Assembly (NCBI GenBank): GCA_030151925.1 | Contig: JASLCY010000229.1 | Span: 1-7,777 of the forward strand | DNA: 7,777 nt | Direction: 5' to 3' | Source: Oligoflexus sp. | Lineage (GTDB): Bacteria; Bdellovibrionota_B; Oligoflexia; Oligoflexales; Oligoflexaceae | Part shown: piece after piece, positions 1-5,707 of the stretch | How the letters are laid out: every line of letters begins with the position of its first letter | How positions within the stretch are numbered: position 1 is the stretch's first letter | Notes under the pieces: model-generated | Seen by the model: the letters and a program-made list of their open reading frames with translations, nothing else | What the model was told of the DNA's origin: nothing | The model's database searches: none | Translations under genes and position numbers: made by a program

Positions 1-1332
1 GAGAGGGATGCGCAGGATATGCGAAGGGTGATGAGTCACGATCACTTTGAGATCGACGCCGACCTCCATCACCTTGCCGTTCACATCTATGAGGCGGACG
101 GATTTGCCAAGGACTGCCAGCGCTGCCGTCAGGCCGAGGCAGACGATGACGTTAGGCTGCACGCTCTGCATCTCGGCCTGCAGCCAGGCCTTGCAGGTAC
201 CGACTTCTCGGGCATTGGGCTTTTCATGGAGGCGGCGCTCGCCTTCGCGCCGGTACTTGAAAGCCTTGACGGCGTTCGTCAGGTATATCTCCGACCGATC
301 GATAGCGGCTGCGTTGAGCGCGAGTTGTAGGACTTCGCCGGCTGGACCCTGAAAGGGAAGGCCGATCTGATCTTCTTTATCGCCAGGCTGCTCACCCACG
401 AGCATAAGGCGCGCAGCGGGATCGCCCATGCCGAAGACCGGCTGGGTCGCCTTCGAGCAGAGATCACAGGCTTTGCAGCCAGCGATAGCCTCTTTGAGCG
501 CTGCCAGGTCTCGGGACTCCGGCAGGAAGTCGGCCGCTGAGGCCGGAGTCGCCCGAATCATGGCATCAACGCGGGCATCACTCTCAAAGACCAGCTCTTC
601 GATAAGCCGGGTTTCAGGCATCGAATGCCAATATTTTTTGGGCATTTCGGCTTTCATGGCCTTGAGTTTGACCCGCGCGGGATTGAATATGGATTTGTAG
701 TAAGTGCCCCAGAGCTCTTCCAGCCGATCTCCTTGCGGACCTTGCTCTTGCGCGCATCCCGGACCCCAATGAAGCTTTTCCCCATCCCAATGCACCGATT
801 GGTCAGGCGTGAGGATAGTCCAGCGCATGACGGCGAAGCGCTCCTGAAAAAAGGGCGCGACATAGGGAAGGATAGGGTGCGCAGGCTCGTGCCATGCGCA
901 GTAGATTTCGCCCGCTTCGGTCTCGATCTTACGAAAGCGGACAAAGGCTTTAGCCTTGTGAGCGTCGCGATGGACCGCATGCTCCATGCTCGTAAACCGC
1001 TGGACATGATCGTCGATACTGATCTCGAGGAGCCTTGGATTCTCGTAATTCAAACGCCATATGAGATTGTAAAGGAGCTGCCAACGCTCCGGATCGCGAT
1101 GAAAGGATACGGCATAGGCCTGGGCCAAGAACTCGCGCGACACCTTAAGCGTGAGCTGGGGCGCCTGCGATCGCAGGCTTTTCCAGTCGAACTCGGGCGC
1201 GCTCCAGAGGAGAGGCGAGGTTTCGCCTTCGACTTGCCATTGAATCGAGGCAGGCGCGATCCGATAAGCGAGGAGAACACGCGCCGCAGCCCGCCATCCC
1301 TCGAAACTACCCTCGAAGCGTACTGTTTGCAT
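1..1332 (-). CDS. DUF4130 / UdgX-type uracil-DNA glycosylase fusion (3' end outside window)
   Basis: The frame is open from an ATG at 1332 to the left edge, giving 444 residues with no stop, so the C-terminal part lies outside; the family is usually a little under 500 aa. Residues 1-250 match DUF4130 (TIGR03915): FEGWR at 10-14, MEHAVHRDAHKAKAFVRFR at 116-134, MRWTILTPDQSVHWDG at 169-184 and PKKYW at 231-235. Residues 280-444 match UdgX (TIGR03914, UDG superfamily): motif A GEQPGDKED at 313-321, the R-loop ERRLHEKPN with His369, and the HPS motif at 435-437. Cys286, Cys289, Cys380 and Cys398 fit the 4Fe-4S ligands of family 4-like enzymes. In Mycobacterium smegmatis UdgX the equivalent histidine attacks C1' and links the protein covalently to uracil sites in DNA; conservation here predicts the same activity. 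The start fits the family N terminus and overlaps the upstream radical SAM gene by 26 nt, suggesting translational coupling. The role of DUF4130 is unknown. Confidence 0.93.
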   Translation of the reverse strand, partial: MQTVRFEGSFEGWRAAARVLLAYRIAPASIQWQVEGETSPLLWSAPEFDWKSLRSQAPQLTLKVSREFLAQAYAVSFHRDPERWQLLYNLIWRLNYENPRLLEISIDDHVQRFTSMEHAVHRDAHKAKAFVRFRKIETEAGEIYCAWHEPAHPILPYVAPFFQERFAVMRWTILTPDQSVHWDGEKLHWGPGCAQEQGPQGDRLEELWGTYYKSIFNPARVKLKAMKAEMPKKYWHSMPETRLIEELVFESDARVDAMIRATPASAADFLPESRDLAALKEAIAGCKACDLCSKATQPVFGMGDPAARLMLVGEQPGDKEDQIGLPFQGPAGEVLQLALNAAAIDRSEIYLTNAVKAFKYRREGERRLHEKPNAREVGTCKAWLQAEMQSVQPNVIVCLGLTAALAVLGKSVRLIDVNGKVMEVGVDLKVIVTHHPSHILRIPL

Positions 1333-2587
1333 GGCTTAGCTCGCCTTCGCTGACGCCCATCAATTCGAAAAGCGTGGGTTGCACGACTTTCGGCTTCTGC
1401 AGGCGGGTCTTGAGATGAATTTCGTCCAGTTGCGCCACGGCTATGTTTCGGTCGGCGGTGACAATGAAATAACGGGCCTTGTCGATCGAAGCGTGGAGCT
1501 TGCTGAGATCGGCCAGGGTCAGACTCCGCTGCGGCCGCGTTTTAATGATCTTGTCGACCGTCTTCACGCCGAATCCCGGCACGCGGAGGAGCTGCTCGCG
1601 CGGGGCTTTATTCACGTCGACAGGAAAATAGGCACGATTGCGCACTGCCCAGGCGGTCTTGGGATCCATCTGCAGATCGAGTTGGGGGTCTTTGGGATCG
1701 AGGATTTCCTGGAAATTGAACCCATAAAAACGCAAGAGCCAATCGGCCTGATACAGGCGATGCTCCCGCATCAACGGCGCTTGTTTGAGCGGCAGACGCG
1801 GATCGCCCTTAGGAATCGGGCTGAAGGCGGAGTAGTAAACTCTCTTGAGCTTGTAATCGCCGTAGAGGCGCGAGGAGATCGCCAGGATATCAAGATCGCT
1901 GCTGGGCGTCGCGCCCACGATCATCTGCGTGCTCTGGCCGCCCGGAGCATAGAGCGGGACTTTCTTCATCGTCTTCTTGTCGGCTTTGAATTCGTCGATC
2001 TTTCCGCTGATGGAGCCCATCACCGTTTCGATCTGCGTATGGGTCTTGGCGGGAGCCAGCTGGTCGAGATCGCTTTGCTTCGGAAGTTCGATGTTAGCGC
2101 TCAGGCGATCGGCCCAGAGGCCGGCCTTTTGCACGAGCTCATCCGAAGCGCCGGCTACGGCCTTGAGATGGATATAACCGCCGAATTTATGCTCTTCGCG
2201 CAACTTGCGTGCGACAGCGATCATCTCCTCCATCGTGTGATCGGGCGATCGAATCACTCCGGAGCTGAGAAAGAGGCCTTCGATATAATTGCGCTTATAG
2301 AATTCGACCGTGAGCCAGACCACATCTTCGACCGAGAATTTTGCGCGTTTCACATCGCTCGAGATGCGATTTATGCAGTAGGAGCAATCGAAGATGCAGA
2401 AGTTGGTAAGCAGGATCTTGAGGAGCGAAATGCAGCGGCCGTCGGGCGTGTAGCTGTGGCAGATGCCCATGCCTTGCGTGTTGCCGAGGGAGCCTTTGGC
2501 CGCAGCGCGTTTGCTGCCGCTGCTAGCGCAGGAGGCGTCGTATTTGGCAGCATCAGCGAGAATGGCGGGCTTTTCTTTGATATCCAT
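1307..2587 (-). CDS. Putative DNA modification/repair radical SAM protein (TIGR03916 type) with helix-hairpin-helix
   Basis: The product has 426 residues. The radical SAM cluster motif is CIFDCSYC (Cys64, Cys68, Cys71), i.e. CxxxCxxC, which binds a 4Fe-4S cluster and S-adenosylmethionine. The N-terminal segment ILADAAKYDASC...GSKR and the loop GMGICHSYTPDGRCISLLK are typical of the family that travels with DUF4130/UdgX proteins. Residues 325-349 (DVNKAPREQLLRVPGFGVK and following) form a helix-hairpin-helix, a non-specific DNA-binding element, consistent with a DNA substrate. The frame extends upstream to a GTG at 2599, but that GTG overlaps the Shine-Dalgarno GGAGGG that serves the ATG at 2587, so the ATG is chosen. 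The gene ends 26 nt inside the downstream UdgX fusion gene. The family is assigned with confidence by motif; its chemical reaction has not been established to my knowledge. Confidence 0.92.
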   Translation of the reverse strand: MDIKEKPAILADAAKYDASCASSGSKRAAAKGSLGNTQGMGICHSYTPDGRCISLLKILLTNFCIFDCSYCINRISSDVKRAKFSVEDVVWLTVEFYKRNYIEGLFLSSGVIRSPDHTMEEMIAVARKLREEHKFGGYIHLKAVAGASDELVQKAGLWADRLSANIELPKQSDLDQLAPAKTHTQIETVMGSISGKIDEFKADKKTMKKVPLYAPGGQSTQMIVGATPSSDLDILAISSRLYGDYKLKRVYYSAFSPIPKGDPRLPLKQAPLMREHRLYQADWLLRFYGFNFQEILDPKDPQLDLQMDPKTAWAVRNRAYFPVDVNKAPREQLLRVPGFGVKTVDKIIKTRPQRSLTLADLSKLHASIDKARYFIVTADRNIAVAQLDEIHLKTRLQKPKVVQPTLFELMGVSEGELSHANSTLRG

Positions 2588-2591
2588 AAGT

Positions 2592-2597
2592 CCCTCC
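2592..2597 (-). promoter_or_regulatory. Shine-Dalgarno deciding the radical SAM start
   Basis: On the minus strand GGAGGG stands 4 nt (ACTT) before the ATG at 2587. It overlaps the upstream in-frame GTG at 2599, so that GTG cannot use it. This fixes the start at 2587. Confidence 0.85.
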
Positions 2598-2603
2598 ACT
2601 TCC

Positions 2604-2633
2604 AGTGTACCATACTTAAGTATGGCTTTTGAA
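2604..2633 (-). promoter_or_regulatory. Candidate proximal promoter of the radical SAM/UdgX operon
   Basis: Minus-strand TTCAAA (2633-2628, 4 of 6 to TTGACA) is separated by 18 nt from TACACT (2609-2604, 4 of 6 to TATAAT). The 18-nt spacer contains the complete 16-bp palindrome. The match is weak, and transcription from it would leave a leader of only about 10 nt that barely includes the Shine-Dalgarno. It is listed because of its relation to the palindrome. Confidence 0.25.
2610..2625. promoter_or_regulatory. Perfect 16-bp palindrome, candidate operator of the repair operon
   Basis: CCATACTTAAGTATGG is identical to its own reverse complement over all 16 bases and has an AT-rich centre. It ends 22 bp upstream of the radical SAM ATG and lies wholly outside coding sequence. 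On the minus strand it directly abuts a TACACT hexamer (2604-2609) and is followed within two bases by TTCAAA (2628-2633), so it would fill the spacer of that weak promoter. Such a position is typical of a repressor site. A LexA-like or other DNA-damage regulator is a natural guess for a repair operon, but the binding protein cannot be told from sequence. Confidence 0.6.
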
Positions 2634-2652
2634 GCGGAGGATGCCTCGGGGA

Positions 2653-2676
2653 AAATATCTTAAATATCAGATATTT
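2653..2676. repeat. AT-rich cluster of three AAATATC half-sites
   Basis: AAATATC occurs at 2653-2659 and 2662-2668 on the plus strand and its complement GATATTT at 2670-2676. The second and third form an odd palindrome with a one-base centre (2662-2676). The cluster overlaps the last codons and stop of the lipoprotein gene and stands out as AT-rich in a GC-rich setting. It could be a second operator or simply promoter-like AT richness. It has no U-run or GC stem, so it is not a terminator. Confidence 0.4.
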
Positions 2677-2686
2677 GCCATTTCAA
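2657..2686 (-). promoter_or_regulatory. Candidate distal promoter of the radical SAM/UdgX operon
   Basis: Minus-strand TTGAAA (2686-2681, 5 of 6) and TAAGAT (2662-2657, 4 of 6) are 18 nt apart, overlapping the 3' end of the lipoprotein gene. A start near 2650 would give a leader of about 60 nt carrying the 16-bp palindrome. It is a somewhat better match than the proximal candidate but still only a consensus comparison by eye. Confidence 0.25.
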
Positions 2687-3373
2687 GGAGGTGTAGATCG
2701 TAGCGATCGCGGCTCCCATCGCCAGATAGAGGTCCTGATTCGGATCATGCGGAACGAGATAGAAATAGCGGTCGGCGTTCAGATCAAGCCCGGCGATGGT
2801 TCCCGTGCCGAGAGTGAGTTTATAGCCGGTCGGAGCTAAGAGTTTGTTTTCCGATTCTTCCACGTAAGGCAAAGGTGAGATGGTGACGCTCCCGACCTTC
2901 GCCAGCCCGTCGATCTTCATTTCGATGCCGTTCTCGGGATAATCGGCGGCTTGCATCGTAGCGCCTTTAGCAACGCGGCACCGCAAAAAATCCTCGGCTT
3001 GGCCGACCGCGTTTTGCCCCTCGCGTTTACCCTTCAAAGCCAGGCTCTTTTCATTCACGAGAATCGCGCAATCCACCGGGATCTGCATGGGAGTGGATTT
3101 CGAAGCCATCACGAAGCTGAAGGTCATCCCTCTGCTTATCTGATTGATCCACCCATTCGTATCGCCGGTCGGTTTTCTTTTGGCAATCACGAGGTGAAGG
3201 ACGTTGTAAGGTCCGAAGGTGATCTCCGATCCCGTCTTCAGCGGAGGTGTGAGCTTGATCGCATGCTTTTGTCCCCGCGTCGTGAGCTCTTGAGGCATGC
3301 TCACGGCCGGAGGCGCCGTCCGACAGCCGACGAACGACAGAGCTAGGATCGAAAGAATAAACCTGTACAACAT
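2660..3373 (-). CDS. Putative lipoprotein of unknown family
   Basis: The product has 237 residues. A basic N terminus (MLYR) and hydrophobic stretch lead to FVGC with Cys17, an acceptable though not ideal lipobox, predicting signal peptidase II cleavage and lipidation; Arg at +2 gives no inner-membrane retention signal by the E. coli rule. The mature part alternates short strand-like segments (GSEITFGPYNVLHLVIAKRK, VGSVTISPLPY, GYKLTLGTGTIAG), and Cys102 and Cys132 could form a disulfide. I recognise no catalytic motif or domain. The ATG at 3373 has GAGAGG 4 nt upstream, and the preceding lectin gene stops only 12 nt away, so the two are surely co-transcribed and probably work in the same envelope process. 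It might anchor or receive the secreted lectin protein, which is inference from the operon alone. Confidence 0.8.
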   Translation of the reverse strand: MLYRFILSILALSFVGCRTAPPAVSMPQELTTRGQKHAIKLTPPLKTGSEITFGPYNVLHLVIAKRKPTGDTNGWINQISRGMTFSFVMASKSTPMQIPVDCAILVNEKSLALKGKREGQNAVGQAEDFLRCRVAKGATMQAADYPENGIEMKIDGLAKVGSVTISPLPYVEESENKLLAPTGYKLTLGTGTIAGLDLNADRYFYLVPHDPNQDLYLAMGAAIATIYTSLKWQISDI

Positions 3374-3385
3374 CGCACCTCTCGC

Positions 3386-5671
3386 TCAACCTGCTTGGGT
3401 CAGAATCCAATCCTGATTATCGTTGCCCGAACAATCGTATTGATTCACGATCCCACCATTATCTCGCGAGAAATCCTTGACGTCCATACACTTGTCGGCA
3501 TTGGAGAAATGAACCGAGTAACCGCCTTTGCCGGTCGGGACCAAACGCACCTTCTGATCCGATCCGCCATGGCAATCCCACTGCAGAATCGCAGTGCCGT
3601 TGGCTGGATCGCCGGCCGCGACGCTCACGCAGAGATTCGATTGAACGCCCCTGAGGCTGTAGTAGCCGTCTCCTTCATCATAGAGACGGAATTTCTGCTG
3701 GTCTTCGCCTACGCAGTCCCATTGCTGCAGGAGGCCGCCGTTGACCACGGAATGGTCTTTCACGTCCAGGCACTTGCCGCTGTTGCGCGACGTGAACGTA
3801 TAGATGCGGCCGGCTTCGGGAGCCGTTCCCTGAGATGGGCTGGTTGAAACGTCTTGCGGGACGGAATTGGTATCGATCACGATCCAATGCTGCTCGCTGC
3901 CGCTGTTGCAATCCGATTGAATGACCGCAGCGCCGTTGCCTGTGTCTCCGCCGCCGACCGTCAGGCATTTATCGCTGTTGGCGAAGCGCGCTTCGTATTG
4001 TCCGAAACCGAGAGGTATCAGGCGAGCCCTCTGGTCGGGGCCGCTATGGCAGTCCCATTGGATGATAGGAGTGCCATTGGCGGGATTCGCCTCTTGGACG
4101 CTGACGCAGCGATTGGATTGAACGCCGACGAGGCTGAAATAACCGTCGCCTTCGTTGGCAAGACGAAACTTCTGCTGATCCTCGCCGGTGCAGTCCCACT
4201 GCTGCAGGGCAGCGCCGTTCTGGGTTTGGTGATCCCTGACGTCCAGGCATTTATTGCTGTTCGAGGCGAGAAGGTAATAAGCATGGCCGGCGATGAGGTC
4301 GCTCGTATTCTTATCGCTCCCGGCAGCCGGCAAGGTTCCTTCCGTACTGTCGATCTCGGAGCTGATGATTCCGCTCGAATCAGGCTGGCCGTCGGTCGGC
4401 GAAGACGATCCTCCTACCAGACCGATGGAGCGGGTGTAATTGAAGATCGTGTGGGCCGAGCCGAATTTAGAGCCGTCCCAGCTGAACAAAGTCTTGTTGA
4501 AGTTGGCGATGTCCATCGGCTTTGACCACTTCTCGACGTCCTTTTTCTTGCATAAGACGCCGAAGGTGAGTTTGTTGCAGATCTCGGCCGCCGTTTTGAT
4601 GATTTGAGCGGGAATCGTGACCTTCAGCTTCGCAGAGATCTTTCCGCCGAGGGCGCTCAGGCGGTCGAGTATCATGCTCGCGGAGATGACCGAACGATCG
4701 GGGTCTCCATTGTTGCCGTCGGAACCGATGGCGAACGTGAGGGGAGCCTGGGCGGAGATCAGATTCACATCGATGGTGCCCGACGCTTCAACGCTGGGCG
4801 CCACAGCCGAAACCTTCCTCAGCCAATCGTTGAGCTGCTGCGCGCCCGGTTGCACCGTGCCGCTGACGCCGACTTGCGCATAAGGGATGATCTTGAATGA
4901 GGCCGTGGCATTGCTCGCCTGAACGGCCAGGGCCGTCTTCAGGCCGATCTCGCCGTTCGCGCTGCCTGTCGCCGTAAAAGGCACGGGACCGACGGGGAAA
5001 GTATAGGGCGGGGTCGTGTAGAAGTTCTTGACGATCGGATCGGGAAGAGGAAGGGACAGGCCTTGGCGCATAGGCTTTTTATCGGCCTTATTCCAGACCT
5101 GCTTGCCTATGACGACGAAGCTCGCGTTGTAGCTGCCTTCATCGTCGGAGTTGTCGTCGCGAGTATTCTTCTGATCGTAGAGGCCGGTCGCCGAAACGCT
5201 GACCAGCTCATGCTCGAAGCTCAGGGCTTTGCCTTTCAGGTAGGCTTTGCCGTTGATCTTATGCTGGTAGGAACCGCCTATGAGGCCGAAGCTCGCGGCG
5301 ATGTTCGCCCCGGCCTCGAAACCGAAGATCCCGAGGTCTTTGTGCCAAGGGGTAATGGAAAGGTCGGCAGTCGAATCGGCAAAGGAACTGACGGGAATCG
5401 CATCATAAAGCGCGTTCTGCATCAGCACCTGGACGTCGGTGTCCACCGGATAGTCGAAGGTCACCTCTTCGGATTGGTCGTAAAATTCTATGCTCGGTTT
5501 ATCGAGGTTTTGCATCGCTTCGCCGGTGAAGCTGAAGTGGGGCGCCTCCGCGCTCTTGAAGTCGTAACCCTCGAAGAGCGACTCGGCCTGGGCGTTCGTG
5601 TCGGCATTTTGCGCAAGGGCTGCAGGAGCAAGGGACAGGGTCAGGGCTAGGAATCGATAATGAAACTTCAA
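3386..5671 (-). CDS. Secreted protein with two C-terminal ricin-type beta-trefoil lectin modules
   Basis: The product has 761 residues. A Sec signal peptide, MKFHYRFLALTLSLAPAALA, is followed by Gln, with likely cleavage after Ala20. Residues 21-440 are beta-rich and unrecognised; they hold an acidic loop (about 166-179), the segment GPVPFTATGSANGEIGLKT (228-246) and a close cysteine pair, Cys365/Cys374. Residues 461-600 and 620-759 are ricin B-type modules joined by a Ser/Pro/Thr linker. Each has three subdomains with CLDV/CVSV, NG and QWDC-like signatures, and the third subdomain ends in QHW or QDW (QxW motif). They probably bind carbohydrate; no catalytic domain is evident. The start is TTG, with minus-strand GGAG 8 nt upstream; no ATG lies between the in-frame stop of the preceding gene and the signal peptide. 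It sits 36 nt after the HEAT-like gene and 12 nt before the lipoprotein gene. Function beyond glycan binding is unknown. Confidence 0.9.
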   Translation of the reverse strand: MKFHYRFLALTLSLAPAALAQNADTNAQAESLFEGYDFKSAEAPHFSFTGEAMQNLDKPSIEFYDQSEEVTFDYPVDTDVQVLMQNALYDAIPVSSFADSTADLSITPWHKDLGIFGFEAGANIAASFGLIGGSYQHKINGKAYLKGKALSFEHELVSVSATGLYDQKNTRDDNSDDEGSYNASFVVIGKQVWNKADKKPMRQGLSLPLPDPIVKNFYTTPPYTFPVGPVPFTATGSANGEIGLKTALAVQASNATASFKIIPYAQVGVSGTVQPGAQQLNDWLRKVSAVAPSVEASGTIDVNLISAQAPLTFAIGSDGNNGDPDRSVISASMILDRLSALGGKISAKLKVTIPAQIIKTAAEICNKLTFGVLCKKKDVEKWSKPMDIANFNKTLFSWDGSKFGSAHTIFNYTRSIGLVGGSSSPTDGQPDSSGIISSEIDSTEGTLPAAGSDKNTSDLIAGHAYYLLASNSNKCLDVRDHQTQNGAALQQWDCTGEDQQKFRLANEGDGYFSLVGVQSNRCVSVQEANPANGTPIIQWDCHSGPDQRARLIPLGFGQYEARFANSDKCLTVGGGDTGNGAAVIQSDCNSGSEQHWIVIDTNSVPQDVSTSPSQGTAPEAGRIYTFTSRNSGKCLDVKDHSVVNGGLLQQWDCVGEDQQKFRLYDEGDGYYSLRGVQSNLCVSVAAGDPANGTAILQWDCHGGSDQKVRLVPTGKGGYSVHFSNADKCMDVKDFSRDNGGIVNQYDCSGNDNQDWILTQAG
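3395..3814 (-). repeat. Ricin-type lectin module 2 (second copy of intragenic duplication)
   Basis: Encodes residues 620-759 of the lectin protein. Its cysteine pairs are 634/653, 681/700 and 728/747, the same spacing as in module 1. The DNA has diverged, with many silent differences, so the duplication is not recent. Confidence 0.85.
3872..4291 (-). repeat. Ricin-type lectin module 1 (first copy of intragenic duplication)
   Basis: Encodes residues 461-600 of the lectin protein. It aligns without gaps to module 2 at an offset of 159 codons (477 bp), with 80 of 140 residues identical by hand count. Its cysteine pairs are 475/494, 522/541 and 569/588. Confidence 0.85.
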
Positions 5672-5679
5672 AGGAAAAT

Positions 5680-5683
5680 CTCC
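5680..5683 (-). promoter_or_regulatory. Shine-Dalgarno for the TTG start of the lectin gene
   Basis: Minus-strand GGAG lies 8 nt before the TTG at 5671. Between the in-frame stop of the preceding gene at 5708 and the signal peptide there is no ATG or GTG, so this site plus the signal peptide supports TTG as the start. Confidence 0.6.
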
Positions 5684-5707
5684 AAAAGGAAATGCTTGAA
5701 TATAGGT

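Noticed and set aside
625..1353. Open frame of 242 codons on the plus strand
   Set aside because: It lies opposite the DUF4130 region, whose motifs are unmistakable on the minus strand; no ribosome binding site and no domain.
2588..2599. Upstream GTG start for the radical SAM gene
   Set aside because: The GTG overlaps the GGAGGG ribosome binding site of the ATG at 2587, and the four extra residues have no family support.
1379..2632. Long open frame on the plus strand opposite the radical SAM gene (417 codons)
   Set aside because: It is antisense to a gene with clear family motifs, has no ribosome binding site, and its composition (many Ala, Arg, His, Asp, Ile) is that expected of the mirror frame of GC-rich coding DNA.
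2637..2647. GAGG-ATG-CCTC hairpin between lipoprotein and radical SAM genes as a terminator
   Set aside because: Only a 4-bp stem, and no run of T follows on either strand.
3872..4291. Lectin modules as evidence of a glycoside hydrolase
   Set aside because: Ricin modules often accompany hydrolases, but the N-terminal region shows no catalytic motif I can recognise, so only glycan binding is claimed.
3854..4525. Plus-strand open frame of 223 codons, and another at 5063-5650
   Set aside because: Both are shadows of the lectin gene, which shows signal peptide, repeats and cysteine periodicity on the minus strand.
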